Assembly (NCBI RefSeq): GCF_040215725.1
Contig: NZ_CP157970.1
Span: 62,001-126,000, forward strand
Length of the DNA stretch: 64,000 nt
Reading direction: 5' to 3'
From: Rhizobium sp. ZPR4
GTDB taxonomy: Bacteria; Pseudomonadota; Alphaproteobacteria; Rhizobiales; Rhizobiaceae
The notes under the pieces were generated by a model that was given only the letters and a program-made list of their open reading frames with translations, ran no database searches and was not told where the DNA came from. The position numbers were made by a program, and so were the translations under genes. Positions 1-9,597 of the stretch are shown here, one piece after another (the stretch's first letter is position 1; each line of letters opens with the position of its first letter).

Positions 1-168
1 GGCTACGACCCAAACGGCAATCGCACATCGCAGCAGACCGCGACCAAGGATGCTTCACCACCCATCTGGGGCCAGGTCAATTGGGGCGCTGTCAACTGGA
101 CGAATGGCGTCGCTGATGCGATCTGGGGCTCCGGGTCGTGGGGCTGCATCCTTTGGACCCAGCCGTGA
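1..168 (+). CDS. C-terminal end of an RHS/YD-repeat protein (partial)
   Basis: The frame is open from base 1 to a TGA at 166-168 and gives 55 residues. It begins with the YD-repeat-like GYDPNGNRTS and ends in a tryptophan-rich tail (IWGQVNWGAVNW, then IWGSGSWGCILW). The start lies left of the window. The tail shows no toxin-domain signature. A full RHS gene begins 60 bases downstream on the same strand, so the two may be a tandem pair, or this may be a displaced 3' end of the kind left when RHS tips are exchanged. The YD-like start supports RHS; the role of the tryptophan-rich end is unknown. Confidence 0.55.
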   Translation, partial: GYDPNGNRTSQQTATKDASPPIWGQVNWGAVNWTNGVADAIWGSGSWGCILWTQP

Positions 169-227
169 GCAGGATTGACTGACGACCTTCCACGCCTTTC
201 CAAAAAATTTGACGAGAGACCTCAACG

Positions 228-3200
228 ATGTCTGCATTCAAATCAGGAACAGCAGCAGTATTCCTTCTCGCATTGATGTCCACTGGAACGGTGATGGCCG
301 CGCCCCCGACGGTGGCGGCATTTACTGCTTCGGGCGCAACTGGTTTTGCCGAGCCTTTGGTGAAGACAAAGGCCACCATCGCAAGCGAAGACGAAGATCT
401 TTCGACTGCCGTCAATGCGTTTCAGCATCGACAGGATTCCTCCGACCTATCGAGTTTGACGACATTTTTGCAGGTGCATCCCCACAGCGGCTGGTCGACC
501 GCGCTCTGGACCAATATTGGGCTTTCCTATCTGCATGACGGCTATTTCTCGCGCGCCATCGATGCTTGGCAAAACGCTTGGATCGAAGGGAAAGATGCGT
601 CTGCTCCGGAGGCGCAGGCACTGACCGATCGCGCTGTCGGCGAGCTTGCCAGCCTGAACGCCAGCATGGGACGGAGCGACGATCTGGCGCTCCTGTTTGA
701 CCAACTCGGCGCGCGAAAGGTCTCCGGGCCGGCAACGGAAACCATCCAATCGGCTCGCGAGATGTTGACGCTGGTCAAGACCGATCCGCGCCATTTGTTC
801 AACTGCGGCCCGCTTGCCTTGCGGGCTCTCTTGCTGACCCAGGGTGTCGGCGCAGACAAACTCAATTTTCTGCAGTTTTACAATGCTGGACCAAACGGTA
901 CGACGCTTGCCGAGCTCGGTGGATTGGCCAGCCAGGCAAAGCTCGACTATCGCCTGATTCACCGGTCGGTGGACGAAGCTGTTCCTGTCCCATCCGTTGT
1001 CCATTGGAAGGTGGGGCATTTCGCGGCAATCGTCGGCAAGGCGAATGGTCGTTATCACGTCCAAGACGCGGTGTTTCCCAATGCCGATATCTGGGTCACG
1101 CCCGATGCGTTGAATGCCGAGGCCAGCGGATATTTCCTTGTGCCATCGAGTGAAGTTGCCGATGCGGGCTGGCAGCCGCTCTCCTCGAGCGAAGCCGCCA
1201 TCATTCGTGGCAAGGGACCGACCAACAACACACGTCAGGGCGATGCAGGCGACAAAAATGCGAACGGCCAAGGGAACGACGGCGGTGGAAATCAAAACCA
1301 GGGACAGGGCGGCAATGGGAACCAGTCGTTGTGGCCGCAGAACCCAAACAACAACCAAAATAATAATGATAAGACCCAGTGCCGCGCGCCTCTTTGTGTG
1401 GTCAACATCAAGGAATCCAGCGTCAGCGTAACGCTTTCGGATGTGCCCGTCGGCTATGTCCCGCCGGTCGGCCCGTCGATGAAGATCGGCATCAGCTATA
1501 ACCAGCGTGAAGACAGCCAACCTGCGAATTTCGACTACTTCAATATCGGCCAGAAATGGTCGTTAAGTTGGTCAAGCTATCTTATCGACGATCCCACGAA
1601 CCCCGGTGCAAATGTCTCGCGCATCATGGGTGAGGGCGGTGCCTTCTACTATATTGGCTATGATGCCATCCGCAAAACCTTTGCGGCGCAGGACACCGAC
1701 GGTTCAATCCTGTCGCTCGTCTCGCAATCGCCGGTCAGCTATCGTCGCCAGCTGCGCGATGGCGGCATGGAGATTTACGAACAGTCCGACGGAAGCGCTG
1801 CCTATCCGCGCAAAATCTTCCTGACTAAAGTCATCGATCCTCAAGGCAATGCCGCAACGCTGCATTACGACAGCCAGAAAAGGCTAACGTCGATTACAGA
1901 TGCCGTTGGGCGCGATACCATGTTCATTTACAACGTTCCTGGTCGTCCTCTGCTCGTCAGTCAGATCACCGATCCGTTCGGTCGCAGCGCCGTCCTTGCT
2001 TATGACAGTCAGGGTCGGCTGGCTTCGATCACTGATATCATTGGTCTGACATCGAGCTTCACCTATGATGCCAACTCGCTCATAAACGCGCTGACGACGC
2101 CTTATGGTACAACTCGTTTCAGCTATACTGCGCCGGGAACCTCAAGTCCGCCGCGCTTCGTCCAGATTACAGATCCGCTCGGCAATAAGGAGCGCGAGGA
2201 GTGGCTGGAGCCGGCGCCGATACCAGCGAGCGATCCGACAGCCACTGTGCCAGTGGGCATGCCGCTGCCACTGTCGAACAGCTATCTGACCTACCGCAAT
2301 AGTTTTCACTGGGACAAGAGTGCTTATGTTGCCGCCGGCTGCACCGACACGGGTGGCTGCGATTACACCAAGGCCCGGATCCGGCATTTCGTTCACATGC
2401 CGAGCTCGTCCATCAAGGGTACGACCATTGAAAGCGAAAAAGAGCCACTGGAGAATCGCGTCTGGTACACTTATCCGGGGCAGACCGCGTCAACAGGCAC
2501 ACTTTACGGCGGGACCTATGATAAGCCGACGGCCGTCGGCCGTGTCCTCGACGACGGTACGTCGCAGATCAGTCTATACGCCTATGACAGCAATGGAAAT
2601 CTAACGCAGGCGACGGATCCAGCCGGGCGGATTACCTATTATGCCTACACCGACGGCATTGATGTCGCCGCTGTCAGTCAGGCCGATCAATTCGGCACAC
2701 GCTCCACGCTCGCTCAATATATCTATAACAAGCAGCATCGGCCAATTTTCTACACCGATGCTGCCGGACAGACGAGCGCGATAGCTTACAATGCCAACGG
2801 GCAAATGACCTCAAATACGGATGCTCTCGGCGAAAAAACAACCTATCAATATGACACCAGCGGAAATCTGGCATCGATTGTCAATGCGAACAACGCCACC
2901 GCGGCCAGCTATACCTATGACGGCTTTGCCCGAGTGCGCACTTTTACAGACTCGGAAGGTTGGTCCGTCACCTACGACTACGACGCTGCTGATCGACTCA
3001 CCAAGATTGCGTATCCCGACGGCACGTCGCAGCGCTATACCTATCAGCGGCTCGAACTCGTTTCATATCAGGACCGCGAGGGCCGGCTCTGGCGATATCA
3101 ATATGACGCCAATCGCCGCCTGACCGGCGTTGTCGATCCCATGCGGCAGACGACGACGCTTGGCTACGATCCAGCCGGAAATCTGGTTTCCCTGACCGAC

Positions 3201-4814
3201 CCGAAAGGGAATGCGACATCCTGGGCATACGACGTTCAGGGCCGGCAAACCTCGAAGACCTACGCCGATAACAGCAAAATCACCTACACCTACGAGACCA
3301 CGACCAGCCGCCTGAAGAGCGCTCTCGATGCTTTGGGGCAGACGAAGCAATATAGCTACGCGATCGACAACAATCTGGCGGGGATGACCTATCTCAACGC
3401 GGTCAATCCCACGCCGAACGTCACGTTCGCCTACGATCCCTATTTTGATCGAATTGCTTCGATGGCGGACGGAGTGGGGACCACGACTTACGGCTATAAC
3501 CCGTCCTATGTCGACGGTGCCCAGCAGCTCGCCCAGGAATGCTTTACGGCGACAGGTGCCGCGAGCTGCTCGCACACAATCGCCTATGGATATGACGCTC
3601 TAGGGCGACCTGCCAGCCGCCAGATCTCGGGCAGCGGAGCGGAGACCGCGCAGTATGATGCTATCGGTCGGGTCATCGATCACTCCAGCGATCTTGGCGC
3701 ATTCCAGATATCCTATCTCGGTCAGACGGCCCAAATGACCGCCAGGCAATTGCTGCCGGCGACCTCCAGTCTTAAAACCACCTGGAGCTACCTCGACAAC
3801 GCTCACGACCGGCGTCTGTCCGGTATCGCCAACACCGGCCTGACGACCGGTCAGTATACTAACTTCACATTCCAGACATCGCCGGAGAACTTGATCACCG
3901 GGATCACGCAGGACAGTGACGCAAGCGTCGCAGAGCCCAACCCCGCCGCGCAGACTGTTTCCTTCAACAATCTCAACGAAATCACGCAGGTCGCTGGTCA
4001 GGCCTATAGCTATGACGCCAACGGCAATCTGCTATCCGACGGCACGCGGACCTATTCCTGGGATGCGGAAAATCGGTTGGTCAGCATAACTTACGCTGCT
4101 CAGGCCGGGAAGCAGACTACCTTTGTCTATGACGGGCTGGGGCGTCGTACTGAAATCGACGATATACCCTCAGGAGGAGGCAACGTCCTTACCTCGAAAT
4201 ATATCTGGTGTGGCAGTAAACTTTGTCAGGCACGCGATTCTGAATATTTAGCTTCTCGTGGCTATTTCGACGAAGGCGAATACAAGGCCGGTGCTGCGGA
4301 CCCGCTATCATTCTACGGTGTCGATCAAATTGGATCGGTTCGACGCGTCTTTCAAAGCGAAACAAGTGCGACCGCATATGACTACGATCCCTGGGGTTCG
4401 CTAATTCAAATTACACCGATGCTCACCGATTTCGGGTTCGCCAAGATGTTCGATAAAGCTAATCTTGGACTGACCTGGTATCGAGGATATGATCCAACGA
4501 CATCACGGTGGCTATCGAGAGATCCACTGGACAGTGACCGCTCAAAGCCACCCACCGAGGTTTTGTCAGCCTATGTCTACGCCGCAAACGATCCGGTTCG
4601 CCGAATTGATCCGCTTGGTCTAATTGAGGTAATCGGCATTAGCCCACACGCCATGAGCAGGATGCAAACAAGAATGATTACTCCTAGCGCACTTCAGGAC
4701 GCCTGCTCGAACCCTATCCGAACGCAGGTGCAACCGAATGGTAATACAGTATGTTATGGGGCAAGTTGTACTGCGGTAATAAGCCCCAACGGTTACGTCG
4801 TTACAGTCTGGTGA
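228..4814 (+). CDS. Secreted RHS-repeat polymorphic toxin with N-terminal C39-like peptidase domain and DUF4258-like tip
   Basis: 1528 residues. Residues 1-24 form a Sec signal peptide ending in VMA. Residues about 185-290 resemble a C39 papain-fold peptidase: NCGP with Cys193, GHFAAIVG with His264 and QDAVF with Asp280 fit the Cys/His/Asp triad. An Asn/Gln/Gly-rich linker (about 335-380) leads into an RHS shell with many YD repeats (YDxxGNL, YDANGNL). The conserved core end YRGYDPTTSRWLSRDPL is followed by DPLGL at about 1461-1465, the usual boundary before a variable toxin. The last about 60 residues (SPHAMSRMQTRMITPSAL, ending NGYVVTVW) resemble DUF4258, a small RNase-like tip of polymorphic toxins. 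The peptidase may process the toxin or its export partner (inference). A candidate immunity gene follows after 4 bases. Confidence 0.82.
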   Translation: MSAFKSGTAAVFLLALMSTGTVMAAPPTVAAFTASGATGFAEPLVKTKATIASEDEDLSTAVNAFQHRQDSSDLSSLTTFLQVHPHSGWSTALWTNIGLSYLHDGYFSRAIDAWQNAWIEGKDASAPEAQALTDRAVGELASLNASMGRSDDLALLFDQLGARKVSGPATETIQSAREMLTLVKTDPRHLFNCGPLALRALLLTQGVGADKLNFLQFYNAGPNGTTLAELGGLASQAKLDYRLIHRSVDEAVPVPSVVHWKVGHFAAIVGKANGRYHVQDAVFPNADIWVTPDALNAEASGYFLVPSSEVADAGWQPLSSSEAAIIRGKGPTNNTRQGDAGDKNANGQGNDGGGNQNQGQGGNGNQSLWPQNPNNNQNNNDKTQCRAPLCVVNIKESSVSVTLSDVPVGYVPPVGPSMKIGISYNQREDSQPANFDYFNIGQKWSLSWSSYLIDDPTNPGANVSRIMGEGGAFYYIGYDAIRKTFAAQDTDGSILSLVSQSPVSYRRQLRDGGMEIYEQSDGSAAYPRKIFLTKVIDPQGNAATLHYDSQKRLTSITDAVGRDTMFIYNVPGRPLLVSQITDPFGRSAVLAYDSQGRLASITDIIGLTSSFTYDANSLINALTTPYGTTRFSYTAPGTSSPPRFVQITDPLGNKEREEWLEPAPIPASDPTATVPVGMPLPLSNSYLTYRNSFHWDKSAYVAAGCTDTGGCDYTKARIRHFVHMPSSSIKGTTIESEKEPLENRVWYTYPGQTASTGTLYGGTYDKPTAVGRVLDDGTSQISLYAYDSNGNLTQATDPAGRITYYAYTDGIDVAAVSQADQFGTRSTLAQYIYNKQHRPIFYTDAAGQTSAIAYNANGQMTSNTDALGEKTTYQYDTSGNLASIVNANNATAASYTYDGFARVRTFTDSEGWSVTYDYDAADRLTKIAYPDGTSQRYTYQRLELVSYQDREGRLWRYQYDANRRLTGVVDPMRQTTTLGYDPAGNLVSLTDPKGNATSWAYDVQGRQTSKTYADNSKITYTYETTTSRLKSALDALGQTKQYSYAIDNNLAGMTYLNAVNPTPNVTFAYDPYFDRIASMADGVGTTTYGYNPSYVDGAQQLAQECFTATGAASCSHTIAYGYDALGRPASRQISGSGAETAQYDAIGRVIDHSSDLGAFQISYLGQTAQMTARQLLPATSSLKTTWSYLDNAHDRRLSGIANTGLTTGQYTNFTFQTSPENLITGITQDSDASVAEPNPAAQTVSFNNLNEITQVAGQAYSYDANGNLLSDGTRTYSWDAENRLVSITYAAQAGKQTTFVYDGLGRRTEIDDIPSGGGNVLTSKYIWCGSKLCQARDSEYLASRGYFDEGEYKAGAADPLSFYGVDQIGSVRRVFQSETSATAYDYDPWGSLIQITPMLTDFGFAKMFDKANLGLTWYRGYDPTTSRWLSRDPLDSDRSKPPTEVLSAYVYAANDPVRRIDPLGLIEVIGISPHAMSRMQTRMITPSALQDACSNPIRTQVQPNGNTVCYGASCTAVISPNGYVVTVW

Positions 4815-4818
4815 GATC

Positions 4819-5082
4819 ATGACCATTTTAGAAGATGTCAATGAGATTCTGTTTACAAAATGGGACCCCATTGGCGTACGAGGCGTCGCACCAGCCGATG
4901 AGTATATGAGCATTGCTGTCGAGATTATCGAGCTATGCGGTGACGAAGCAGATCCTAGTCAGATTGCGAAATTTCTCGCGGAAAAACGAACTCAAGATAT
5001 GATGATCGAAATGGACAAATCGACGGATGCTCGGGCAGCTAAAGAAATAGCAGCGGTGATTAACGCAAGAAAAGTTCAATAG
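4819..5082 (+). CDS. Candidate immunity protein for the RHS toxin (DUF1871-like)
   Basis: 87 residues, starting 4 bases after the RHS stop, so very likely co-transcribed. Residues 10-30 contain KWDPIGVRGVAPADEY, like the WDPIG...P.DEY signature of small acidic helical DUF1871-type proteins often found beside polymorphic toxins. There is no signal peptide or membrane segment, consistent with neutralising a toxin in the cytoplasm. The position and motif support an immunity role; specificity for the upstream tip is inferred. Confidence 0.65.
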   Translation: MTILEDVNEILFTKWDPIGVRGVAPADEYMSIAVEIIELCGDEADPSQIAKFLAEKRTQDMMIEMDKSTDARAAKEIAAVINARKVQ

Positions 5083-5335
5083 AACGGCTAACGAAATTCC
5101 AACGGAAGGCTCGTTCGAATGGCGAATGAAAAAAGCCGCTATTCGGCGGTGGTCGAAGGCCCGCACACCTTTTAAAGGCACTGTAAACTTAACGCTCTGA
5201 AACCAAGATCTGGGAGTGAGGCTTTGGTTCATGCGGTGTGAAGGCGTGCGATTTGGCGCCAAGTATCGGGGTTTGAGTAGCAACGGAACAGAAAACCTAC
5301 ATAAGCTTCGCTGGACCGTTGCTCTCATCCGTGGG

Positions 5336-5734
5336 TCAAGGTGCCGAGTTGAACACGGCCTCGATGTGATGTCCGTCTGGGTCGATCACGAAGGCGGCGT
5401 AATAGTTTGGTCCGTAGTGGGCTCGCAGTCCCGGACCACCGTTGTCTCTACCTCCGTGATTAAGCGCGGCTTTATGAAAGTCCGCGACGGACTTCCTGTC
5501 TGGCGCTGCGAAAGCAAGATGAAAGCCTGGGCCCGGCGGACGCTGGCCCTCAGGCCTAAACTTGATGGCAAGCTTATCGCCGCTGCCCTCGGGCCCATAA
5601 CCGACGGCCTGGTCGGCTTCTCCCGGCCGCAGATCTTCCCAAACCCGCACATATCCAAGTGAGCCAAGAGCCGCGTCGTAAAATGCAGCGGCGCGCTCGA
5701 TATCGGAAACCCCTAATGAAGCATGATGTAGCAT
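5336..5734 (-). CDS. VOC family (glyoxalase/dioxygenase-like) protein
   Basis: 132 residues, a single vicinal-oxygen-chelate domain. The N-terminal MLHHASLGVSDIERAAAFYD and C-terminal YYAAFVIDPDGHHIEAVF are the paired beta-alpha-beta-beta-beta modules of this family; His4 and the late Glu of HIEAVF are probable metal ligands. The start is backed by a GGAGGA ribosome-binding site just upstream. Substrate cannot be told: family members include glyoxalases, dioxygenases and fosfomycin or bleomycin resistance proteins. It stands alone beside the Tn3 element. The 253 bases between it and the upstream immunity gene hold no recognisable gene. Confidence 0.85.
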   Translation of the reverse strand: MLHHASLGVSDIERAAAFYDAALGSLGYVRVWEDLRPGEADQAVGYGPEGSGDKLAIKFRPEGQRPPGPGFHLAFAAPDRKSVADFHKAALNHGGRDNGGPGLRAHYGPNYYAAFVIDPDGHHIEAVFNSAP

Positions 5735-5824
5735 TCGTCCTCCGATTTCGGGGTGCTAGCCTTTGCAACAAACCCCGGTTTGATGTGACGCAGCAAGGCC
5801 GATTGCAAAAATCTCGGAACAGCC

Positions 5825-5907
5825 GCTTAATTTCGTAAATACTCGTGCAAAAACCTATAGCCTACAAACTCCCTGCCGTCTAAGTTTATACGAAACGGGG
5901 AGCGGTT
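5825..5907 (+). promoter_or_regulatory. Putative res site and promoter of the resolvase
   Basis: The region just upstream of tnpR contains an inverted pair TTTCGTA (5831-5837) and TACGAAA (5889-5895), separated by 51 bases, in an AT-rich stretch. Tn3-type res sites lie at this position and consist of several resolvase-binding palindromes. A GGGGAG ribosome-binding site (5897-5902) sits before the ATG at 5908. The sub-sites were not resolved. Confidence 0.35.
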
Positions 5908-6531
5908 ATGCTGATAGGCTACATGTGAGTTTCGACCGGCGAGCAAAATCTCGACCTTCAACGGGACGGATTGGAGCGCTCCGGCTGCGAGAAAATCTAT
6001 GACGTCGTTTGCTCCGGCCGGGCAACTGATCGTCCTGGTCTTTTAAAAGCATTGGAGGTTGCGCGGGCTGGAGATGCCCTCGTCGTTTGGAAACTCGATC
6101 GTATCGGCCGGTCGCTTCCGCACGTTGTCGGCTTGATGAACGACCTGCAGCAACGTGGTGTCGGGCTCAAGGTTCTAACCGGCGACATGGACACCACCAC
6201 GACGACCAGCCGGCTCGTCTTCGGCATCTTCGCCACCTTGGCCGAGTTCGAACGCGATCTCATCCACGAGCGGACCATGGCGGGGCTTGCGGCGGCCCGC
6301 GCTCGTGGGAGGGCTGGGGGCAGGCCGCGTGTGATGACCCGTAAGAAGCTGAAGGTCGCCATGGCGATGATGGCTGACAAAGACAATGCCGCGCGCGATG
6401 TCGCCGCCGAACTCGGGGTATCCTTGTCCACCCTCTATGCTTACGTTGATGCCAAGGGGAGACCGCGCGAGCGGGCCAACGAATTGCTCGTCCGGCGCTC
6501 AACGAAGCGCGACGCCGCAGCACAGGCCTGA
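5908..6531 (+). pseudogene. tnpR: Serine resolvase TnpR, interrupted by a TGA at the catalytic motif
   Basis: From the ATG at 5908 the frame reads MLIGYM, then TGA (5926-5928), then VSTGEQNLDLQRDG and a normal resolvase to 6531. The family motif is YMRVST, so the stop replaces an Arg codon (CGA to TGA fits), one residue before Val and the catalytic Ser. Downstream, DALVVWKLDRIGRS, GIFATLAEFERDLIHERT and a C-terminal helix-turn-helix (DVAAELGVSLSTLYAYV) are intact. The only in-frame restart seen, a TTG at 5971, gives 186 residues without the catalytic serine. Recombination activity should therefore be lost unless the stop is read through. The intact remainder suggests a recent mutation. Confidence 0.85.
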
Positions 6532-6536
6532 CGACC

Positions 6537-9500
6537 TTGCCGGTCGGATTCCTGAGCGACAATCAGGCGCGAGAATATGGTCGCTTTCCGGCCGAACTGA
6601 CACCCGATCAATTGGCCCGCTATTTCCACCTTGATGATGCCGATCGCACGTTCGTCGCAGTCCACCGCGGCGATCACAATCGTCTTGGTGTCGCTGTCCA
6701 GCTTGGCGCAGTGCGCATGCTCGGGATGTTTCTGGAAAAGCCGGAAGACGTTCCCGTCTCCGCCCAGCGATACGTTGCTCGCCAGCTTTCGATTGCCGAA
6801 CCTGATGGATTGATCGCCGATTATGCCCGCAGCGAAGGGCGGTGGCGGCATGCGCCTCGTATTCGGCAGCGCTATGGCTACCGGACATATACAGATTATG
6901 GGGTCGCGTTTCGCCTCAACCGTTTTCTGTATGCTCTATGCTGGACAGGATCCGATCGCCCCGCCACCCTCTTTGACCGGGCAGTTGCATGGCTGCTGCA
7001 AGCCAAGGTTCTATTGCCAGGACGGTCCGTGGTGGAAAGAGCTGTGGCAAGGGTCCGCGGACGGGCAACCAGCCGGTTCCATAGATTGCTGATCGACGGG
7101 GTAACGCCAGAACAACGGTTGCGTGTCGATAACCTGGTGGTGGTGCCAGAAGGCGAAAGGCAAAGCCCGCTCGATCGGCTGCGCGACGGCCCCTACATAC
7201 AAAGCGGCCGTGAGATCAGCCGTGCTCTCGGTCGGCTCGAAGAGATCCGCAGCCTCGCCAGCGGATTGCCGTCCATAGATCGCTTGCCGCCCGGCAGGGT
7301 AACGGCGCTGGCGAAGTTTGCCAGCTCCGCAAAGGCGCAAGCCGTGTCGCGGCTACCGGACAATCGGCGTGCTGCAACCTTGCTGGCCTTCATCCGAACC
7401 CTTGAAGCTTCGGCTGGGGATGATGTCATCGACCTGTTCGACGCGGTCACGACATCGATGGTGTCGGAGGCTACTTCGTCCGCCAAACAGATCCGCTTAC
7501 GGTCTTTGCGCGATCTCGACGCTGCGGCGTTAAAACTGCGGGATGCGGCGATCGTCATCCTTGATTCCGAGACCCCTGACGATGCTGTCCACACTGCCAT
7601 CTTCGACCTGATCGACAGGCAGGTACTCGATGAGGCCGTCGAGCGTGTCGGCACCCTCGCGGAACCGCATGACGACACCTATTTTACCGAGATCAGGAAG
7701 CATAACCGCAAAATAGCTTACACGCCGGGCCTGCTCGCTGGCCTCGATCTCGGCGCAGCTCCCGCCGGCCGGCCCTTACTGGAGGCAATTGATTATCTTC
7801 GTGTCGTTCAGTCCGGGCGCAAGCGCGCCGGTCCAGCGCCGATGGCATTCGCACCAAAGATATGGCTTCCACAGTTGAAGGCCCCTGACGGCGCTGTCGA
7901 TCTCACCGGATACAAGCTTTGCGTTCTCGACGGTCTTCGTCGTGCCATCCGCCGGCGCGACATCTTTCCGCTGCGTTCCCTGCGCTATGCCGATCCACGC
8001 AAGGGGCTGCTCTCAGGGCCTGCATGGGAAGCGGCCCGTCCGACGGTCTGCCGTACCGTTGGGGTGTCCACCGTTGCTGACGAAGAACTTCGGGATTTGT
8101 CGAGCCGGCTCGATCTCGCCTATCAGGAGACCGCTGATCGTATTCCGTCAAATTCGGCCGTCACCATCGTCCAAACTGCGGAAGGTCCCGACCTGTCCCT
8201 AGAACGCCTGGAGAAAATCGAGGAGCCGCAAAGCCTGATCGCCCTGCGCGCGGCGATCGACGCGCGTCTGCCCCGGCTCGATCTCCCCGAACTTATCATG
8301 GAAATGCATGCGAGGACTGGCTTTGCTGACCTCTTCACCCATGCCAGCGAGGGTGGCTCGCGCGCAGAAAACATCGCGACCAGCATTTGCGCCGTGCTTG
8401 TCGCCGAGGCGACGAATACCGGCTTCGAGCCCTTGGTCCGCCTCGATAATCCGGCGCTCAGGCGATCGCGGCTGAGTTGGGTCAAGCAAAACTTTCTGCG
8501 CGCCGAGACGCTGACAGCCGCAAACGCTGCACTGGTCGCGGCGCAAAACGCCATTCCGCTGGCAAGGAAGTGGGGCGGTGGTGACGTGGCGTCCGCCGAT
8601 GGATTACGGTTCGTCGTGCCGGTCCGCACCATTCATTCTGGTCCAAACCCTCGGTATTTTGGGCAAGAGCGCGGTGTCACCTGGTACAATCTCGCCTCCG
8701 ATCAGTTCACCGGTCTCAACGCCATGACAGTTCCCGGCACCCTGCGCGACAGCCTCAATCTGCTTGCTGTCGTGCTGGAGCAGGAAACCGAGCTTCAGCC
8801 GACCGAAATCATGACCGACACCGCCGGATATACCGACACAATCTTTGGGATATTCTATCTTCTCGGATATCAGTTCAGCCCCCGCATCGCCGATGTCGGC
8901 GGCGCACGGTTCTGGCGGACCAATGCGAAGGCCGACTATGGGATCCTCGACGATATCGCCTCGAATAGGATCAACATGAAGCTGATCGCCGACCATTGGG
9001 ACGATCTGTTGCGCCTCGCCGGCTCCCTCAAGCTCGGCGTCGTTCAGGCCGCAGGTCTCACCAGGACACTCCAGACCAATGATCGGCCAACACGCCTCGC
9101 GCGCGCCCTGCAGGAACTCGGACGCCTCATCAAGACCTTATATCTCCTGCGTTTCATTGATGATGAAAGCTACAGACGCCGTATCCTCGTCCAGCTCAAT
9201 CGCGGTGAAGGTCGCCATCAGCTTGCCCGCGTCATCTTCCATGGAAAACGGGGCGAGCTACGTCAGCGCTATCGGGAGGGCCAGGAAGATCAGCTCGGAG
9301 CGCTCGGCCTGGTCGTCAATCTCGTGGTGCTGTGGAATACGATCTACATGGATGCCGCGCTCGAACAACTCGTGGCTGAAGGCTACGAGTTGAGGCCGGA
9401 AGACGTCGCACGCCTGTCGCCACTCGGATTTAAACACGTCAACATGCTCGGCCGATATGCCTTCACGCTTCCTGAATTCGTGGCTCGAGGCGAGCTCAGG

Positions 9501-9545
9501 CCGCTGCGCGATCCGAGCACTACCGACCCGGACGACGATCCATAA
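6537..9545 (+). CDS. tnpA: Tn3-family transposase TnpA
   Basis: About 1002 residues, the usual length for Tn3 TnpA (about 960-1010). The N-terminal FLSDNQAREYGRFPAELTP and YFHLDDADR are the DUF4158 DNA-binding region. The C-terminal DDE domain shows all three acidic positions: Asp in SADGLRFVVPVRTIHSGPN, Asp in MTDTAGYTD and Glu in YREGQEDQLGALGLVVNLVVLWNT. Translation is set at a TTG (6537), 5 bases after the resolvase stop. No frameshift was seen, so the transposase looks functional and should produce cointegrates, which the broken resolvase could not resolve. Confidence 0.93.
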   Translation: MPVGFLSDNQAREYGRFPAELTPDQLARYFHLDDADRTFVAVHRGDHNRLGVAVQLGAVRMLGMFLEKPEDVPVSAQRYVARQLSIAEPDGLIADYARSEGRWRHAPRIRQRYGYRTYTDYGVAFRLNRFLYALCWTGSDRPATLFDRAVAWLLQAKVLLPGRSVVERAVARVRGRATSRFHRLLIDGVTPEQRLRVDNLVVVPEGERQSPLDRLRDGPYIQSGREISRALGRLEEIRSLASGLPSIDRLPPGRVTALAKFASSAKAQAVSRLPDNRRAATLLAFIRTLEASAGDDVIDLFDAVTTSMVSEATSSAKQIRLRSLRDLDAAALKLRDAAIVILDSETPDDAVHTAIFDLIDRQVLDEAVERVGTLAEPHDDTYFTEIRKHNRKIAYTPGLLAGLDLGAAPAGRPLLEAIDYLRVVQSGRKRAGPAPMAFAPKIWLPQLKAPDGAVDLTGYKLCVLDGLRRAIRRRDIFPLRSLRYADPRKGLLSGPAWEAARPTVCRTVGVSTVADEELRDLSSRLDLAYQETADRIPSNSAVTIVQTAEGPDLSLERLEKIEEPQSLIALRAAIDARLPRLDLPELIMEMHARTGFADLFTHASEGGSRAENIATSICAVLVAEATNTGFEPLVRLDNPALRRSRLSWVKQNFLRAETLTAANAALVAAQNAIPLARKWGGGDVASADGLRFVVPVRTIHSGPNPRYFGQERGVTWYNLASDQFTGLNAMTVPGTLRDSLNLLAVVLEQETELQPTEIMTDTAGYTDTIFGIFYLLGYQFSPRIADVGGARFWRTNAKADYGILDDIASNRINMKLIADHWDDLLRLAGSLKLGVVQAAGLTRTLQTNDRPTRLARALQELGRLIKTLYLLRFIDDESYRRRILVQLNRGEGRHQLARVIFHGKRGELRQRYREGQEDQLGALGLVVNLVVLWNTIYMDAALEQLVAEGYELRPEDVARLSPLGFKHVNMLGRYAFTLPEFVARGELRPLRDPSTTDPDDDP

Positions 9546-9597
9546 AGCGATTGAACGATAGATTTGCCTACCGTTATCTAGCTCCTGTGGAGGTTTG

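Larger units (their letters stand above)
5825..9545 (+). mobile_element. Tn3-family transposon core (res region, broken tnpR, tnpA)
   Basis: A serine resolvase reading frame and a full-length Tn3 transposase lie head to tail with 5 bases between them, the usual tnpR-tnpA order. The 38-bp terminal inverted repeats and target duplication could not be identified, so the outer limits given are only the genes and the putative res region. The nucleotidyltransferase gene 52 bases after tnpA may be cargo or the host side of the right junction. Confidence 0.7.

Noticed and set aside
447..1520. 357-codon minus-strand frame opposite the RHS gene
   Set aside because: Antisense to a well-supported signal peptide and C39-like domain; no domain of its own.
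5926..5928. TGA in the resolvase as a selenocysteine or recoded codon
   Set aside because: The family has Arg at this place, one transition from CGA; no selenocysteine element is visible, so a nonsense mutation is simpler.
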